Shown in pieces: positions 27,152-36,990 of a stretch of DNA of 64,000 nucleotides. The stretch is from the NCBI GenBank assembly GCA_963705885.1, contig OY970120.1, positions 2,976,001 through 3,040,000 on the forward strand. Direction: 5' to 3'. The notes beneath the pieces were generated by a model. The model made no database searches. It saw only the letters and a program-made list of their open reading frames with translations, and was not told the origin of the DNA. A program made the translations under genes and the position numbers. How positions within the stretch are numbered: position 1 is the first letter of the stretch; every line of letters begins with the position of its first letter. The DNA comes from MFD01275-c22 sp963705885. Lineage in GTDB: Bacteria > Actinomycetota > Actinomycetes > JACCUZ01.

Positions 27152-27816
27152 CCGTCCTCGCGGGCGCGCTCGAGGCCGTCGAGGATCAGGTCCAGGCCGA
27201 ACCCGAACTCCTCGGCGTAGTCGTAGCCGGGCGCCAGCACGTGCTCCCTCGTCAGCTCGGCCAGGTGGGGGTAGGCGTCGGCCGGGAGCTGCCGGAGGAT
27301 CTCCTCGGCCAGCGCGGCCGTCTCCTCGGGCGTGTCGAACGGCAGCGCCGCCTCCTGCAGCGCGAACCCGTAGATGTAGCTGTCGAGCGCGGAGAACGCG
27401 TGGGCGGCCAGCTCCACCGAGAAGCCCCCGGCGCGCAGGACGCCGAGCACGGTGTCGTGGTGGCGCAGCGTGGCCGGGCCGGGCGTCGTGCGCGACTCGA
27501 GCAGCGGGGTCGCCCACGGGTGGCGCCGCAGGACCTCGCGGGCGGAGAAGGCCCGCTCCCGCATGGCCGTACGCCAGCCGGTGTCGGCCGGCAGCTGGAA
27601 CTCGGCGAAAACGGTGTCGACCATGCCGTCGAGGATGTCCTCCTTGTTCGCCACGTGGTGGTAGAGCGACATGGCCTCCACGCCCAGGGCCTCCGCGAGC
27701 CGGCGCATGGTGAGCGCGGCCACCCCGCCGGTGTCGGCGAGGGCGACGGCGGCCCCCAGCACCCGGTCCCGGCTCAGGGGTGCGCGCGGCTGTGACCGGT
27801 CGGTCCGTCGTGCCAT
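27148..27816 (-). CDS. TetR-family repressor
   Basis: 222-aa regulator. The N-terminal helix-turn-helix (about 16-65) reads LSRDRVLGAAVALADTGG, LTMRRLAEALGVEAMSLYHHVANKEDIL; the remaining 150 residues form a TetR_C-type ligand domain with TPGPATLRHHDTVLGVLRAGGF. It is divergent from the oxidoreductase gene; an 8-bp-arm inverted repeat overlapping that gene's promoter is the likely operator, so it should repress both itself and the oxidoreductase until it binds an unknown ligand. The start ATG 27816 (ARRTDRSQPRAPLS) is preferred to an open extension to 27864. Confidence 0.88.
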
Positions 27817-27857
27817 GGTCTCGCGTCCCTCCGCCGGGTGGGCCGGGGCTCGCCCGG

Positions 27858-27899
27858 TTGACAACCTTACGCCGTACGCCTATCTTACACCGTAAGATA
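27858..27899 (+). promoter_or_regulatory. Promoter and TetR operator for the oxidoreductase gene
   Basis: TTGACA (27858-27863), 17 nt, TATCTT (27881-27886) is a near-consensus housekeeping promoter. A perfect inverted repeat TATCTTAC-ACC-GTAAGATA (27881-27899) covers the -10 and start region, and an imperfect copy CTTAC-GCC-GTACG (27866-27878) lies in the spacer, 18 bp away centre to centre. Binding of the divergent TetR protein would block RNA polymerase. Confidence 0.75.
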
Positions 27900-27929
27900 C
27901 CGGATCACGAGCGGGAACGGATACCCACG

Positions 27930-28904
27930 ATGATGAAGGCGATCACCCAGCAGACCTACGGCTCGGCCGACGTGCTCGAGCTCCGCCACGTCGAGCGGCC
28001 GCAGGTCGCGCCGGACGAGGTGCTGGTCCGCGTCCGTGCGGCCGGCGTCGACCGCGGGGTGTGGCACCTCATGACGGGCCTGCCCTACCCCCTCCGCCTG
28101 GCGGGCTACGGCCTGCGGGCGCCGAAGAACCCGGTCCCCGGCATGGACGTCGCCGGGGTCGTGGAGGCCGTCGGCGCCGAGGTCACGAGGTTCCGCCCCG
28201 GCGACGAGGTGTTCGGCATCGGCAAGGGCACGTTCGCCGAGCTGGCCCGCGCCGCCGAGGCCAAGCTCGCGCCCAAGCCGGCGAACCTCACCTTCGAGCA
28301 GGCGGCGGCCGTCGCCATCTCCGGCCTCACGGCCCTGCAGGGTCTGCGCGACCACGCCCGGCTTCGGCCCGGGCAGCGGGTGCTCGTCATCGGCGCCTCC
28401 GGAGGCGTCGGCTCCTTCGCGGTCCAGCTGGCCAAGGCGTTCGGGGCCGAGGTCACCGGCGTCGCCAGCACCGCCAAGGTCGACCTGGTGCGCTCCCTCG
28501 GTGCCGACCACGTCCTGGACTACACCCGCGAGGACTTCGCCGACGGCACCCGGCGCTACGACGTCGTGCTCGACATCGGCGGAAGCTCGTCGCTGACCCG
28601 GCTGCGCCGCGCGCTCACCCCGACCGGGACGCTGGTGATCGCGGGCGGCGAGGGCGGCGGCCGATGGCTCGGCGGCACCGACCGCCAGCTGCGCGCGATG
28701 GCGCTGTCGCCGTTCGTCGGCCAGCGGCTGACGTCCTTCGTCTCCAAGGAGGGCCACGAGGACATGCTCGTCCTCGCCGGGCTGGTCGAGTCCGGGAAGG
28801 TCACGCCCGCCGTCGACCGCACGTACGGGCTGGACGAGGCCCCCGACGCCGTCCGCTACGTCGAGCAGGGCCGGGCCCGCGGGAAGGTCGTCGTCACCGT
28901 CTGA
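27930..28904 (+). CDS. NAD(P)-dependent MDR oxidoreductase, quinone-reductase-like
   Basis: 324-aa medium-chain dehydrogenase/reductase without the structural-zinc cysteines, so of the quinone oxidoreductase/NAD(P)-dependent type. The N-terminal GroES-like half shows PDEVLVRVRAAGVDRGVWH, PGMDVAGVVEAVG and FRPGDEVFG; the Rossmann motif is VLVIGASGGVGSFAVQLAKAFG, with LGADHVLDYTREDF after it. C-terminal GLDEAPDAVRYVEQGRARGKVVVTV is standard. The ATG pair at 27930/27933 is the start. Induction through the divergent TetR suggests that it handles a toxic or redox-active compound, but the substrate is unknown. Confidence 0.88.
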   Translation: MMKAITQQTYGSADVLELRHVERPQVAPDEVLVRVRAAGVDRGVWHLMTGLPYPLRLAGYGLRAPKNPVPGMDVAGVVEAVGAEVTRFRPGDEVFGIGKGTFAELARAAEAKLAPKPANLTFEQAAAVAISGLTALQGLRDHARLRPGQRVLVIGASGGVGSFAVQLAKAFGAEVTGVASTAKVDLVRSLGADHVLDYTREDFADGTRRYDVVLDIGGSSSLTRLRRALTPTGTLVIAGGEGGGRWLGGTDRQLRAMALSPFVGQRLTSFVSKEGHEDMLVLAGLVESGKVTPAVDRTYGLDEAPDAVRYVEQGRARGKVVVTV

Positions 28905-28911
28905 GGCGCGC

Positions 28912-29103
28912 TCAGTCCGGCGCGAGGTCGGCGAGCGCCGTCTCGGCGATCGCGATCTCGTTGTCGATCATCCAGCGGGCACCGCGCAGGCCGCGCAGGC
29001 CGAAGCGGTCCCGGATGGTGACGACGAGCTCGGCGACCTTCGGGTCGACCTCGTCGTCGGGAATCTCGGTCACGGGCGCGTTCCCCCCATCGACTTCTCG
29101 CAC
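28912..29103 (-). CDS. Small conserved-looking hypothetical protein (63 aa)
   Basis: I do not recognise this protein. It is acidic at the N-terminus (DDEVDPKVAELVVTIRDRFG) and contains a likely helix pair ending DNEIAIAETALADLAPD. GC at the third codon position and the clean open frame fit a real gene, and it fills the gap between the oxidoreductase and the divergent polymerase gene, whose TTG-proximal region touches its start. GTG 29103 or the GTG at 29094 may be the start. The segment GLRGLRGARWMIDNEIAIAE could be a short helical interaction motif. Confidence 0.6.
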   Translation of the reverse strand: MREVDGGNAPVTEIPDDEVDPKVAELVVTIRDRFGLRGLRGARWMIDNEIAIAETALADLAPD

Positions 29104-29153
29104 GATTGGCCACCGAGGCTAACGAATCACCCGCCGAACGGCAGGATGTGCGC

Positions 29154-30911
29154 GTGGAGGCGCCGGGCGAGTCGCGCGACGCGGTGGCGTCGCTGCGGGC
29201 CGCCGGTGCCGGGCCCGGCTCGCTCGTCGCCGTGGCCCGGGCCCCGGACGGGGTCGGCCTGGCGTGCGAGGGCACGGCCGTGTGGGTGCGCGGCGAGGGC
29301 GTCACGGTCCTGCGCCGGGTGCTGGACGAGCTGCGGCCGCGCCTGACCTGGTGGTCGGCCGCCGAGGCGCTCCCCCTGCTGGCCGGCGGGGGGCGGGTGC
29401 TCGCGTCGTGGGACGTCGCCGCGACCCACCGTCTCGTGGCGGGCGGGTCGGCCGGGCACCCGGGCACGGTGTGGGCCGCGGCCCGGGGTCTCGCGGCGGA
29501 GCACCTGCCCCGCACCGGCCAGCTGGACCTGCTCGGCGGGCTGCCCGACCGGCACGGCCCCGACGACCCCGTCGACGCCCACGACCCGGTCCGCCCGGAC
29601 GGCTACCTGCGGCCCGGGTGGTGCGAGACCGGGCCGCCGGACCCCGTGGCGGCGGCGGCCTGGGCCGCCACCGCGCTCGAGGTCGCCGCCGCCCACCGGG
29701 CCGCCCTCTCGGCGCTGCCCGACCCGCGTCAGGACCCGCCCGCGCCCGCCCTGGCCGAGCTGACCGCCTGGTCGGAGTCGGCCGCGGAGGTGCTGGCGGT
29801 CGAGCTGGGCGAGACCGGGCTCCCGCTCGACCGCGCGACGGCGCTCCGCCTCATCGAGGAGCGCGCCGGCCCCCGGCCCGCCGACGCGGGCGAGGCGGCG
29901 GCGACGCGGTCGACCCGGGACGGCGAGGTCCGCGACCTCGTGCGGGGCGCCGCGGACGTCGACCTGCGCAACCCCGTACAGGTGCGGGAGCTGCTGCACC
30001 GCGCGGGCATCGACGTGCCCGACACGCGGTCCTGGCGGCTGGAGCCCCTGCGCGGGACGCACCCGGTGGTCGACGCGCTGCTGCGGTGGCGCAAGGCGGA
30101 GCGGGTCGCCACGACCTACGGCTACGCCTGGCTCGACCGGCACGTGGGGGCGGACGGCCGGCTGCGCGGGACGTGGACCGGCTGCGACGGCGCCGCCGGG
30201 CGGATGACCGCCTCCGCGGGGCTGCACAACCTGCCGGCCGAGCTCCGCCCGGCCGTGGCCGCCGAGCCCGGGCACGTGCTGGTCCGTGCCGACCTGGGGC
30301 AGGTGGAGCCCCGCGTCCTCGCCGCGGTGTCGGGCGACCAGGGGCTCGCCGCAGCCACCGCCGACCCGGACCTCTACGCGCCGGTCGCGAGCCGGCTCCG
30401 CTGCGACCGGGCCACCGCCAAGATCGCCGTCCTCGCGGCCATGTACGGCCAGACCTCGGGCACGGCGGGTCAGGCCCTCGACGGGCTGGAGCGCGCGTAC
30501 CCCGTCGCCATGGACCACCTGCGCGCCGCGGACGAGAGCGGCCGGGCGGGCCGGGACGTGCGGACCTACGGAGGTCGGCTGGTGCGCATGTGGCACCTGG
30601 AGCAGCCCGATCCACCGGCCGTCAGCGCCCGCGGGCGCTTCGCCCGCAACGCCGTCGTGCAGGGCGCGGCCGCGGAGCTGTTCAAGATGTGGGCCGTCAC
30701 GGTCCGGGCCGCCCTGCCGCAGGGCGCTCAGGTCGTGCTCTGCCTGCACGACGAGCTGCTCGTGCACGTGCCCGCCGGGGCGGCCGGCGACGTCGTGGCC
30801 CTGCTGCACGAGTGCCTGCACCGCACCACCGCACGGTGGGCGGCCGGCAGCGGGGTGCGCCTGGTGGCCGACGTCTCCGTGGTGGAGCGCTGGTCCGACG
30901 CCAAGGGCTGA
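29154..30911 (+). CDS. Second family-A DNA polymerase (3'-5' exonuclease-like/polymerase, no 5' nuclease)
   Basis: 585-aa family-A polymerase that lacks the 5'-nuclease domain. The first 190 residues are a divergent exonuclease-like region without a visible DxE pair, and the polymerase domain follows with motif A VLVRADLGQVEPRVLAAVS, motif B RATAKIAVLAAMYGQTSGTA and motif C VLCLHDELLVHVPAG. Motif A has Leu-Gly (ADLGQVE) where Pol I has DYSQIE; the catalytic Asp remains. Actinomycete genomes commonly carry such an accessory enzyme annotated as bifunctional exonuclease/polymerase; its role is not settled. GTG 29154, with AGGA at 29143-29146, is my choice; GTG 29148 and TTG 29106 are alternatives. 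Confidence 0.85.
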   Translation: MEAPGESRDAVASLRAAGAGPGSLVAVARAPDGVGLACEGTAVWVRGEGVTVLRRVLDELRPRLTWWSAAEALPLLAGGGRVLASWDVAATHRLVAGGSAGHPGTVWAAARGLAAEHLPRTGQLDLLGGLPDRHGPDDPVDAHDPVRPDGYLRPGWCETGPPDPVAAAAWAATALEVAAAHRAALSALPDPRQDPPAPALAELTAWSESAAEVLAVELGETGLPLDRATALRLIEERAGPRPADAGEAAATRSTRDGEVRDLVRGAADVDLRNPVQVRELLHRAGIDVPDTRSWRLEPLRGTHPVVDALLRWRKAERVATTYGYAWLDRHVGADGRLRGTWTGCDGAAGRMTASAGLHNLPAELRPAVAAEPGHVLVRADLGQVEPRVLAAVSGDQGLAAATADPDLYAPVASRLRCDRATAKIAVLAAMYGQTSGTAGQALDGLERAYPVAMDHLRAADESGRAGRDVRTYGGRLVRMWHLEQPDPPAVSARGRFARNAVVQGAAAELFKMWAVTVRAALPQGAQVVLCLHDELLVHVPAGAAGDVVALLHECLHRTTARWAAGSGVRLVADVSVVERWSDAKG

Positions 30912-30916
30912 GCCGG

Positions 30917-31888
30917 CTACACCGTCTCGAGCGTGTGACCGCGCGCGGCGAGCCTGGCCCGGTGCGCCTCGCGCTTGTCCTCGAACCGCGCTGCCTGCCG
31001 CTGCAGCTCCTGGAGGTACTCGTCGAGCTCGGTGCGCGCCTTCTCGCCGTCCGCGTCGAGGCCCTCGAGGTCGTCCACGCCCCAGGCCCGCAGCACCGGC
31101 GCGATGACGTCGTCGTGGTGCAGGCGCAGGTCGTAGATGCCCGAGAGGGCGATCTGCACGGACTTGCGGGTGAAGTTCTCGATGGAGGCGCCGGGCATCT
31201 CGAAGCTCTTCACGACCTCGACGATGGCCCGCATGGTCTGGCTGGGGGCGACCTTCAGGGCGCCCGCGAGCAGGTTCCGGTAGAAGAGCATGTGCAGGTT
31301 CTCGTCGAGAGCGATCCGCCCGAGCAGCTGGTCGGCGACCGGGTCCTTGGTGATCTTGCCCGTGTTGCGGTGCGAGATGCGGGTGGCCAGCTCCTGGAAG
31401 GACACGTAGGCCAGCGAGCGCAGCAGGTCGTCGTGGTTGGCCGACTCGAACCCGGCAGCCATGTGGGTCATCCGGGCGTTCTCCAGTGCGACCGGGTCGA
31501 CCGCGCGGGTGACCAGCAGGTAGTCGCGGATCGCCATGCCGTGGCGGCCCTCCTCGGCCGTCCAGCGGTGCACCCAGGTCCCCCACGCGCCGTCGCGGCC
31601 GAACACGGTGGCGATCTCGTGGTGGTAGCTCGGGAGGTTGTCCTCGGTGAGGAGGTTGACGATCAGGCTGGTCCGGGCGACGTCGGACATCGCCGACTGC
31701 TCGACCGACCAGGGCTCGCCGTCGGGCAGGACGCCGGCGAAGTTGCGCCCCTCGCTCCACGGCACGTACTCGTGGGGCATCCAGTCCTTGGACACGCGCA
31801 GGTGCCGCTCGAGGTTCTCCTCGACCACGGGCTCCAGCTCGCGCAGGAGGTCGGTCTGGGACAGGACGGGTGCGCCGAGGACGGTCAT
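30917..31888 (-). CDS. Acyl-ACP desaturase (DesA-like di-iron enzyme)
   Basis: 323-aa soluble stearoyl-ACP desaturase-like protein that puts a double bond into acyl-ACP. The di-iron ligands are visible: LLTEDNLPSYHHEI (E and H), WTAEEGRHGMAIRDYLL (EEGRH) and ALDENLHMLFYRNLL (DENLH), with AYVSFQELATRISHRNTG between. N-terminal and C-terminal lengths match mycobacterial DesA1/DesA2. A 26-bp palindrome at 31914-31939, about 25 bp upstream of the ATG, looks like the operator of a fatty-acid-responsive repressor that is not encoded next to it. It is convergent with the polymerase gene (5-bp gap). Confidence 0.92.
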   Translation of the reverse strand: MTVLGAPVLSQTDLLRELEPVVEENLERHLRVSKDWMPHEYVPWSEGRNFAGVLPDGEPWSVEQSAMSDVARTSLIVNLLTEDNLPSYHHEIATVFGRDGAWGTWVHRWTAEEGRHGMAIRDYLLVTRAVDPVALENARMTHMAAGFESANHDDLLRSLAYVSFQELATRISHRNTGKITKDPVADQLLGRIALDENLHMLFYRNLLAGALKVAPSQTMRAIVEVVKSFEMPGASIENFTRKSVQIALSGIYDLRLHHDDVIAPVLRAWGVDDLEGLDADGEKARTELDEYLQELQRQAARFEDKREAHRARLAARGHTLETV

Positions 31889-31913
31889 GCGGGAGGGCCT
31901 CCGGGACGATCGG

Positions 31914-31939
31914 TACCTACGGTTACGTCACCGTAGGTA
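31914..31939. promoter_or_regulatory. 26-bp palindromic operator upstream of the desaturase gene
   Basis: Perfect 10-bp arms TACCTACGGT and ACCGTAGGTA are separated by the 6 nt TACGTC; a further half-site ACGGTAG lies just outside at 31945-31950. The size and symmetry are those of a TetR- or FadR-type operator, placed where the desaturase promoter must be (start codon at 31888). Confidence 0.75.
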
Positions 31940-32016
31940 TCCCACGGTAGCCCAGGCCGGTAAACCCGCCCAGCCGCGGCGTGTCGGCATCCGGACAAGG
32001 GCAGTGGGCGCCGCGG

Positions 32017-34362
32017 TCAGGCGGTGGCCGGGGACGGGGCGCGGCGTCCCGCGACCGGCAGCCCCTCCCGCAGCGCCTGCACCGCCTCGCCGACCGGGCG
32101 CGGGACCCCGAACAGGAAGCCCTGCGCGACCGTGCAGCCGGCGCGGAGGAGCCGGTCGACCTGCGCGGGACGCTCGATGCCCTCGGCGACCACGCGCAGG
32201 TCGAGGGCCGCGCCCATGACGATGATGGCGTCGACGAGCGCCGCCGCCCGCGGGCTGACGTCGATGTCGCGCAGGAAGCTGCGGTCGATCTTGAGGACGT
32301 CGACCGGCAGGTTCTGCAGGTAGCCGATCGAGGAGAAGCCGACTCCGAAGTCGTCGATGGCCAGCTGGGCCCCGAGGGACGTCAGCGTCCGCAGGGCGCA
32401 GTCGGTCTCGTCGTCGGCGGTGACGAAGACGGTCTCGGTCATCTCGAGGAGCAGCCGGTTCTCGCCCAGGGCGGCCACGGCCTCCTCGACGAGGTCGAGG
32501 AACGCGGGGTCGCGCAGCTGATGGGCGGACATGTTGCAGCCCAGGGTCAGGGGGTGGCCCGCGCCCGCCTCCAGGCGCGCCGCGTCGGCGACGACCTGCG
32601 AGAGGACGCGCTCGCCCAGCGCGCCGATGAGGCCGCTGCCCTCGGCCGCCGGGACGAAGTGGTCGGGCCCCAGCAGCTCGCCGTCCCGCTGCCAGCGGAC
32701 CAGGGCCTCGAGACCCACGACCCGGTCCCGCGCGAGGTCGACGACGGGCTGGTAGTGCACGACGAGCTCGGTCGCCATCCCCCGCCGCAGGGCCTCCACG
32801 AGCTCGAGACGGCGGACGTTCTCCTCGCGCAGCGAGGGCCGGTAGACGAAGAACCGGTCCTTGCCCTGGCCCTTGGCGCGGTACATCGCCATGTCCGCGT
32901 TGCGCAGCAGGGCGGTGGCGTCGTCGGTGGCGTCCGAGAGCGCGACCCCGATGCTCGCGCCGACGACGACGTCGTGGCCGACGATCGTGATCTCCCGCCG
33001 CAGCGTCCCGAGGACCCGGTGGCACAGCGCCTCGATCTCGGGCACGCCCGCGACGTCCTCCACCAGCACCGCGAACTCGTCGCCGCCCAGCCGCGCGACG
33101 GAGTCCTCGGCGCGGACGCAGCCGGTGAGGCGCTCGGCGACGATCTTGAGCAGCTCGTCCCCCTCGGCATGCCCGAACCTGTCGTTCACCCCCTTGAAGC
33201 CGTCGAGGTCGAGGAAGAGCACGGCGAGCACCGCGCCGGACCGACGGGCCCGGGCCACCGCGTGCTCCACACGGTCGAGGAAGAGGCTGCGGTTGGGCAG
33301 CGAGGTCAGCGCGTCGTGGCTGGCGAGGTGGCCCATCTCCGCGGTGAGGGCAAGTCGCGCGTACGCCTCCTCCGCCACGGTCGCCAGCGCCTCGAGGGCC
33401 TTGCGGTCGGCGGTGGTGGACGCCCGCGCCCGGTCCAGGGCGGGCGAGACGAGCCAGCGGGCGGCGGTGTCGGTGCGCACCCGCGCACCGATCTCCTTCG
33501 GCGACGGGGGGTCGTCGCGCAGGTCGGCCCGGTCCTGAGCGACCGCGGCGCGGGCGCTGCGGCGCAGCAGGTCCTCCAGCGCCGACCGCGAGTGCACGAC
33601 CTGGGCCTCGGCCGCCGCGTCGAAGAGCGCGCTCAGCCGGCGACGGTGCTCGTTCCCCCGGGAGAGCGCCCGCGTCGCCACGAGGATGGTCACCAGGGGC
33701 ACCGCCAGGAGCAGACCCGGCCAGCCGGGCAGGGCGCGCACGACGAGGGCGGCGAGGTAGCCCAGGCTGTCGATGGCGACAAACGTGCCGAGGGCGGCCA
33801 GGGCGCTCGTCTGCCGCAGGGCGGCGGTGACCGGCCGGCCCTCCTCGAGCGCGATCGAGACGGCGGACGCGCAGTAGTCGATGACGAAGAACGTCGCGAC
33901 GCCGAACGTCACCGCGGCGAGCTCGCGCACGTCGTGGCCGTCGAGGGGGCTGATGGCGCGCATCACGATCAGGGCGGCCCACCCGCACGAGATCCCGAGG
34001 CCGATGTTGAACAGCCGGATGCTGGGCGTCTTCGTCGTGAGCAGCTGGGAGAGCACCTGCCCGGCGGTCCACGCGGCGAGCGCCCCCGTGCCACCGTGGA
34101 AGCAGGCCAGGAAGACCAGGATCGCCGACTCGAAGCCGACCTCGATGCCGGTCGAGGAGCGGTTGAGCACGAGGGGGAACCGGCTCATGACGGCGGCGAC
34201 CGGCGCCCCGACGACGATCGCGACGGCCCAGTGCAGGTCCATCTCGCCGGACAGCACCAGTGCGAGGACCCCCGACAGGCCGATGAGCGCGCCCGAGACC
34301 ATCACCGAGACGTCGAACGCCCAGCTGATGGCGCGCTTGGACTGCGCCGGTGGCTCGCTCAC
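32017..34362 (-). CDS. Membrane diguanylate cyclase/phosphodiesterase (MASE-like, GGDEF, EAL)
   Basis: 781-aa c-di-GMP enzyme. The N-terminal 230 residues form about eight membrane spans (a MASE-like sensor), then about 110 residues of linker, a GGDEF domain (about 340-500) with an intact active site (LGGDEFAVL, DLDGFKGVNDRFGH) and an EAL domain (about 515-770). The EAL domain keeps EALVRW, NMSAHQ, LLLEMTETV, IDDFGVGFSS, LKIDRSF and AEGIE, so both synthesis and breakdown of c-di-GMP look possible. In actinomycetes c-di-GMP controls development through BldD. The ligand sensed by the membrane part is unknown. A hairpin-rich 90-bp leader lies between it and gltA. Confidence 0.9.
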   Translation of the reverse strand: MSEPPAQSKRAISWAFDVSVMVSGALIGLSGVLALVLSGEMDLHWAVAIVVGAPVAAVMSRFPLVLNRSSTGIEVGFESAILVFLACFHGGTGALAAWTAGQVLSQLLTTKTPSIRLFNIGLGISCGWAALIVMRAISPLDGHDVRELAAVTFGVATFFVIDYCASAVSIALEEGRPVTAALRQTSALAALGTFVAIDSLGYLAALVVRALPGWPGLLLAVPLVTILVATRALSRGNEHRRRLSALFDAAAEAQVVHSRSALEDLLRRSARAAVAQDRADLRDDPPSPKEIGARVRTDTAARWLVSPALDRARASTTADRKALEALATVAEEAYARLALTAEMGHLASHDALTSLPNRSLFLDRVEHAVARARRSGAVLAVLFLDLDGFKGVNDRFGHAEGDELLKIVAERLTGCVRAEDSVARLGGDEFAVLVEDVAGVPEIEALCHRVLGTLRREITIVGHDVVVGASIGVALSDATDDATALLRNADMAMYRAKGQGKDRFFVYRPSLREENVRRLELVEALRRGMATELVVHYQPVVDLARDRVVGLEALVRWQRDGELLGPDHFVPAAEGSGLIGALGERVLSQVVADAARLEAGAGHPLTLGCNMSAHQLRDPAFLDLVEEAVAALGENRLLLEMTETVFVTADDETDCALRTLTSLGAQLAIDDFGVGFSSIGYLQNLPVDVLKIDRSFLRDIDVSPRAAALVDAIIVMGAALDLRVVAEGIERPAQVDRLLRAGCTVAQGFLFGVPRPVGEAVQALREGLPVAGRRAPSPATA

Positions 34363-34378
34363 GCCCCTCCCCCCCGTC

Positions 34379-34398
34379 AGGAACCTCGTCGGGTTCCT
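34379..34398. terminator. Short hairpin between gltA and the GGDEF/EAL gene
   Basis: AGGAACC and GGTTCCT form a perfect 7-bp stem with a 6-nt TCGTCG loop; a second stem around CGGCTTCC / GGAGCCG lies at about 34401-34419. Together they could end the gltA transcript or fold in the leader of the downstream gene; which one cannot be told. Confidence 0.4.
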
Positions 34399-34452
34399 CT
34401 TCGGCTTCCGGAGGAGCCGAGTGAAGCCCGGGCCGCCCGCGGGTGGGTGGGC

Positions 34453-35736
<1,284 letters not shown>

Positions 35737-35769
35737 GCCCCACAGTCTCTCAGCCCCCGACGGCCCGCG

Positions 35770-36810
35770 TCACATGCCGGGCTCGACGACCGTCACCCCG
35801 GCCGGCCCGCCCTCCCCCATCGCCGCGAGCGCCGGGCCGGCCTCGTCCAGGCCGATGCGGCGCGTGACCAGCAGGTCGGGGCGCAGCCGGCCGGACTCCA
35901 CGAGGGAGAGCAGGGCCGGGTAGTCGTGCGCCGCCATGCCGTGGCTGCCCACGAGCTCGAGCTCCAGCGCGATGACCCGCGCCATCGGGGCCGGTGGGTG
36001 GCCGAGGTCCGGGGGCAGCAGACCCACCTGCACGTGCCGTCCGCGCGTACGCAGGCAGCGCACCGAGCTGCCGAAGGTCCCGTGGCTGCCCAGTGCGTCC
36101 AGCGACAGGTGTGCTCCCCCACCGGTGACGGCGCGGACGGCCGGCACGACGTCCTCGCGGGCCGCGTCCACGGTGACCTCGGCGCCGAAGGACCGCGCCA
36201 TCTCCAGGGCCGCCGGCGCGACGTCGACCGCCACCACCCGGGCGCCCGCCGCGACCGCGACCATGACCGCCGACAGCCCGACTCCGCCGCAGCCGTGGAC
36301 GGCGACCCACTGCCCGGGCGCGACGCGGCCCTGCGCGACGACGGCCCGGTGCGCGGTCGCGACGCGGCAGCCGAGGCCGGCCGCCGCGACGTCGTCGACC
36401 GCGTCGGGCAGCGCGACGAGGTTGACGTCGGCGTGGTCCAGCGCGACGAGCTCCGCGAAGGACCCCCAGCCGCTGAAGCCGGGCTGGGTCTGCCGTTCGC
36501 AGACCTGGTGGTTGCCGGTGGCGCACTGCGAGCACGTCCCGCAGGCGCAGACGAACGGGACCGTCACCCGGTCACCGGGACGCCACCCGGTGACGGCAGC
36601 ACCCACCGACTCGACCCGCCCCGCCAGCTCGTGGCCCGGGACGTGCGGCAGCGCGATCGCGCGGTCGTGGCCGGCCCACCCGTGCCAGTCGCTGCGGCAC
36701 AGCCCGGTGGCCCCGACGCGGACGACCGCCCCGTGCTCCGCCGCCACCGGGTCGGCGACCTCGCGGACCGTCGCCGGCCCGCCGAACTCCTCGAACACGA
36801 CTGCGCGCAC
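35770..36810 (-). CDS. Zinc-dependent alcohol dehydrogenase
   Basis: 346-aa zinc MDR alcohol dehydrogenase. Catalytic-zinc ligands are in ATGLCRSDWHGW and LPHVPGHELAG; the structural zinc uses the four Cys of VCACGTCSQCATGNHQVC. The Rossmann motif is VAVHGCGGVGLSAVMVAVAAGA. ELELVGSHGMAAHDYPALLSLV near the C-terminus is like the subgroup often annotated as zinc-dependent alcohol dehydrogenase family proteins. GTG 36810 (RAVVFEEFGGP) is chosen although the frame stays open far upstream. The substrate alcohol is unknown. Confidence 0.88.
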   Translation of the reverse strand: MRAVVFEEFGGPATVREVADPVAAEHGAVVRVGATGLCRSDWHGWAGHDRAIALPHVPGHELAGRVESVGAAVTGWRPGDRVTVPFVCACGTCSQCATGNHQVCERQTQPGFSGWGSFAELVALDHADVNLVALPDAVDDVAAAGLGCRVATAHRAVVAQGRVAPGQWVAVHGCGGVGLSAVMVAVAAGARVVAVDVAPAALEMARSFGAEVTVDAAREDVVPAVRAVTGGGAHLSLDALGSHGTFGSSVRCLRTRGRHVQVGLLPPDLGHPPAPMARVIALELELVGSHGMAAHDYPALLSLVESGRLRPDLLVTRRIGLDEAGPALAAMGEGGPAGVTVVEPGM

Positions 36811-36861
36811 GCATGCTCCCCGGGTCGAGACCGGACAGTAGTCCGGCCGTGGCGGCGGTCG

Positions 36862-36887
36862 GTTTGGCCGCGCCGTCCGGGGGGTAG
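36862..36887 (+). promoter_or_regulatory. Candidate SigB/SigF-type stress promoter for the SsgA-like gene
   Basis: GTTT (36862-36865), 16 nt, GGGTAG (36882-36887) fits the actinobacterial stress-sigma consensus GTTT-N14-17-GGGTA. It points at the SsgA-like gene, 176 bp further on, and would give a leader of about 165 nt containing the hairpin at 36991-37034. Confidence 0.5.
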
Positions 36888-36990
36888 ACCAGGGCCGTTC
36901 GGGCAGCCGCCGCTCAGGGTGGCGCCGCACCTGACCGACGGGGTCACGGGGTCCACGGGGGGACAACCGAGTCACGGGGACCTTGTGCCC

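Noticed and set aside
36940..36985. Two copies of GTCACGGGG in the leader of the SsgA-like gene.
   Set aside because: The copies are short, GC-rich and not symmetric; chance occurrence in this composition is likely.
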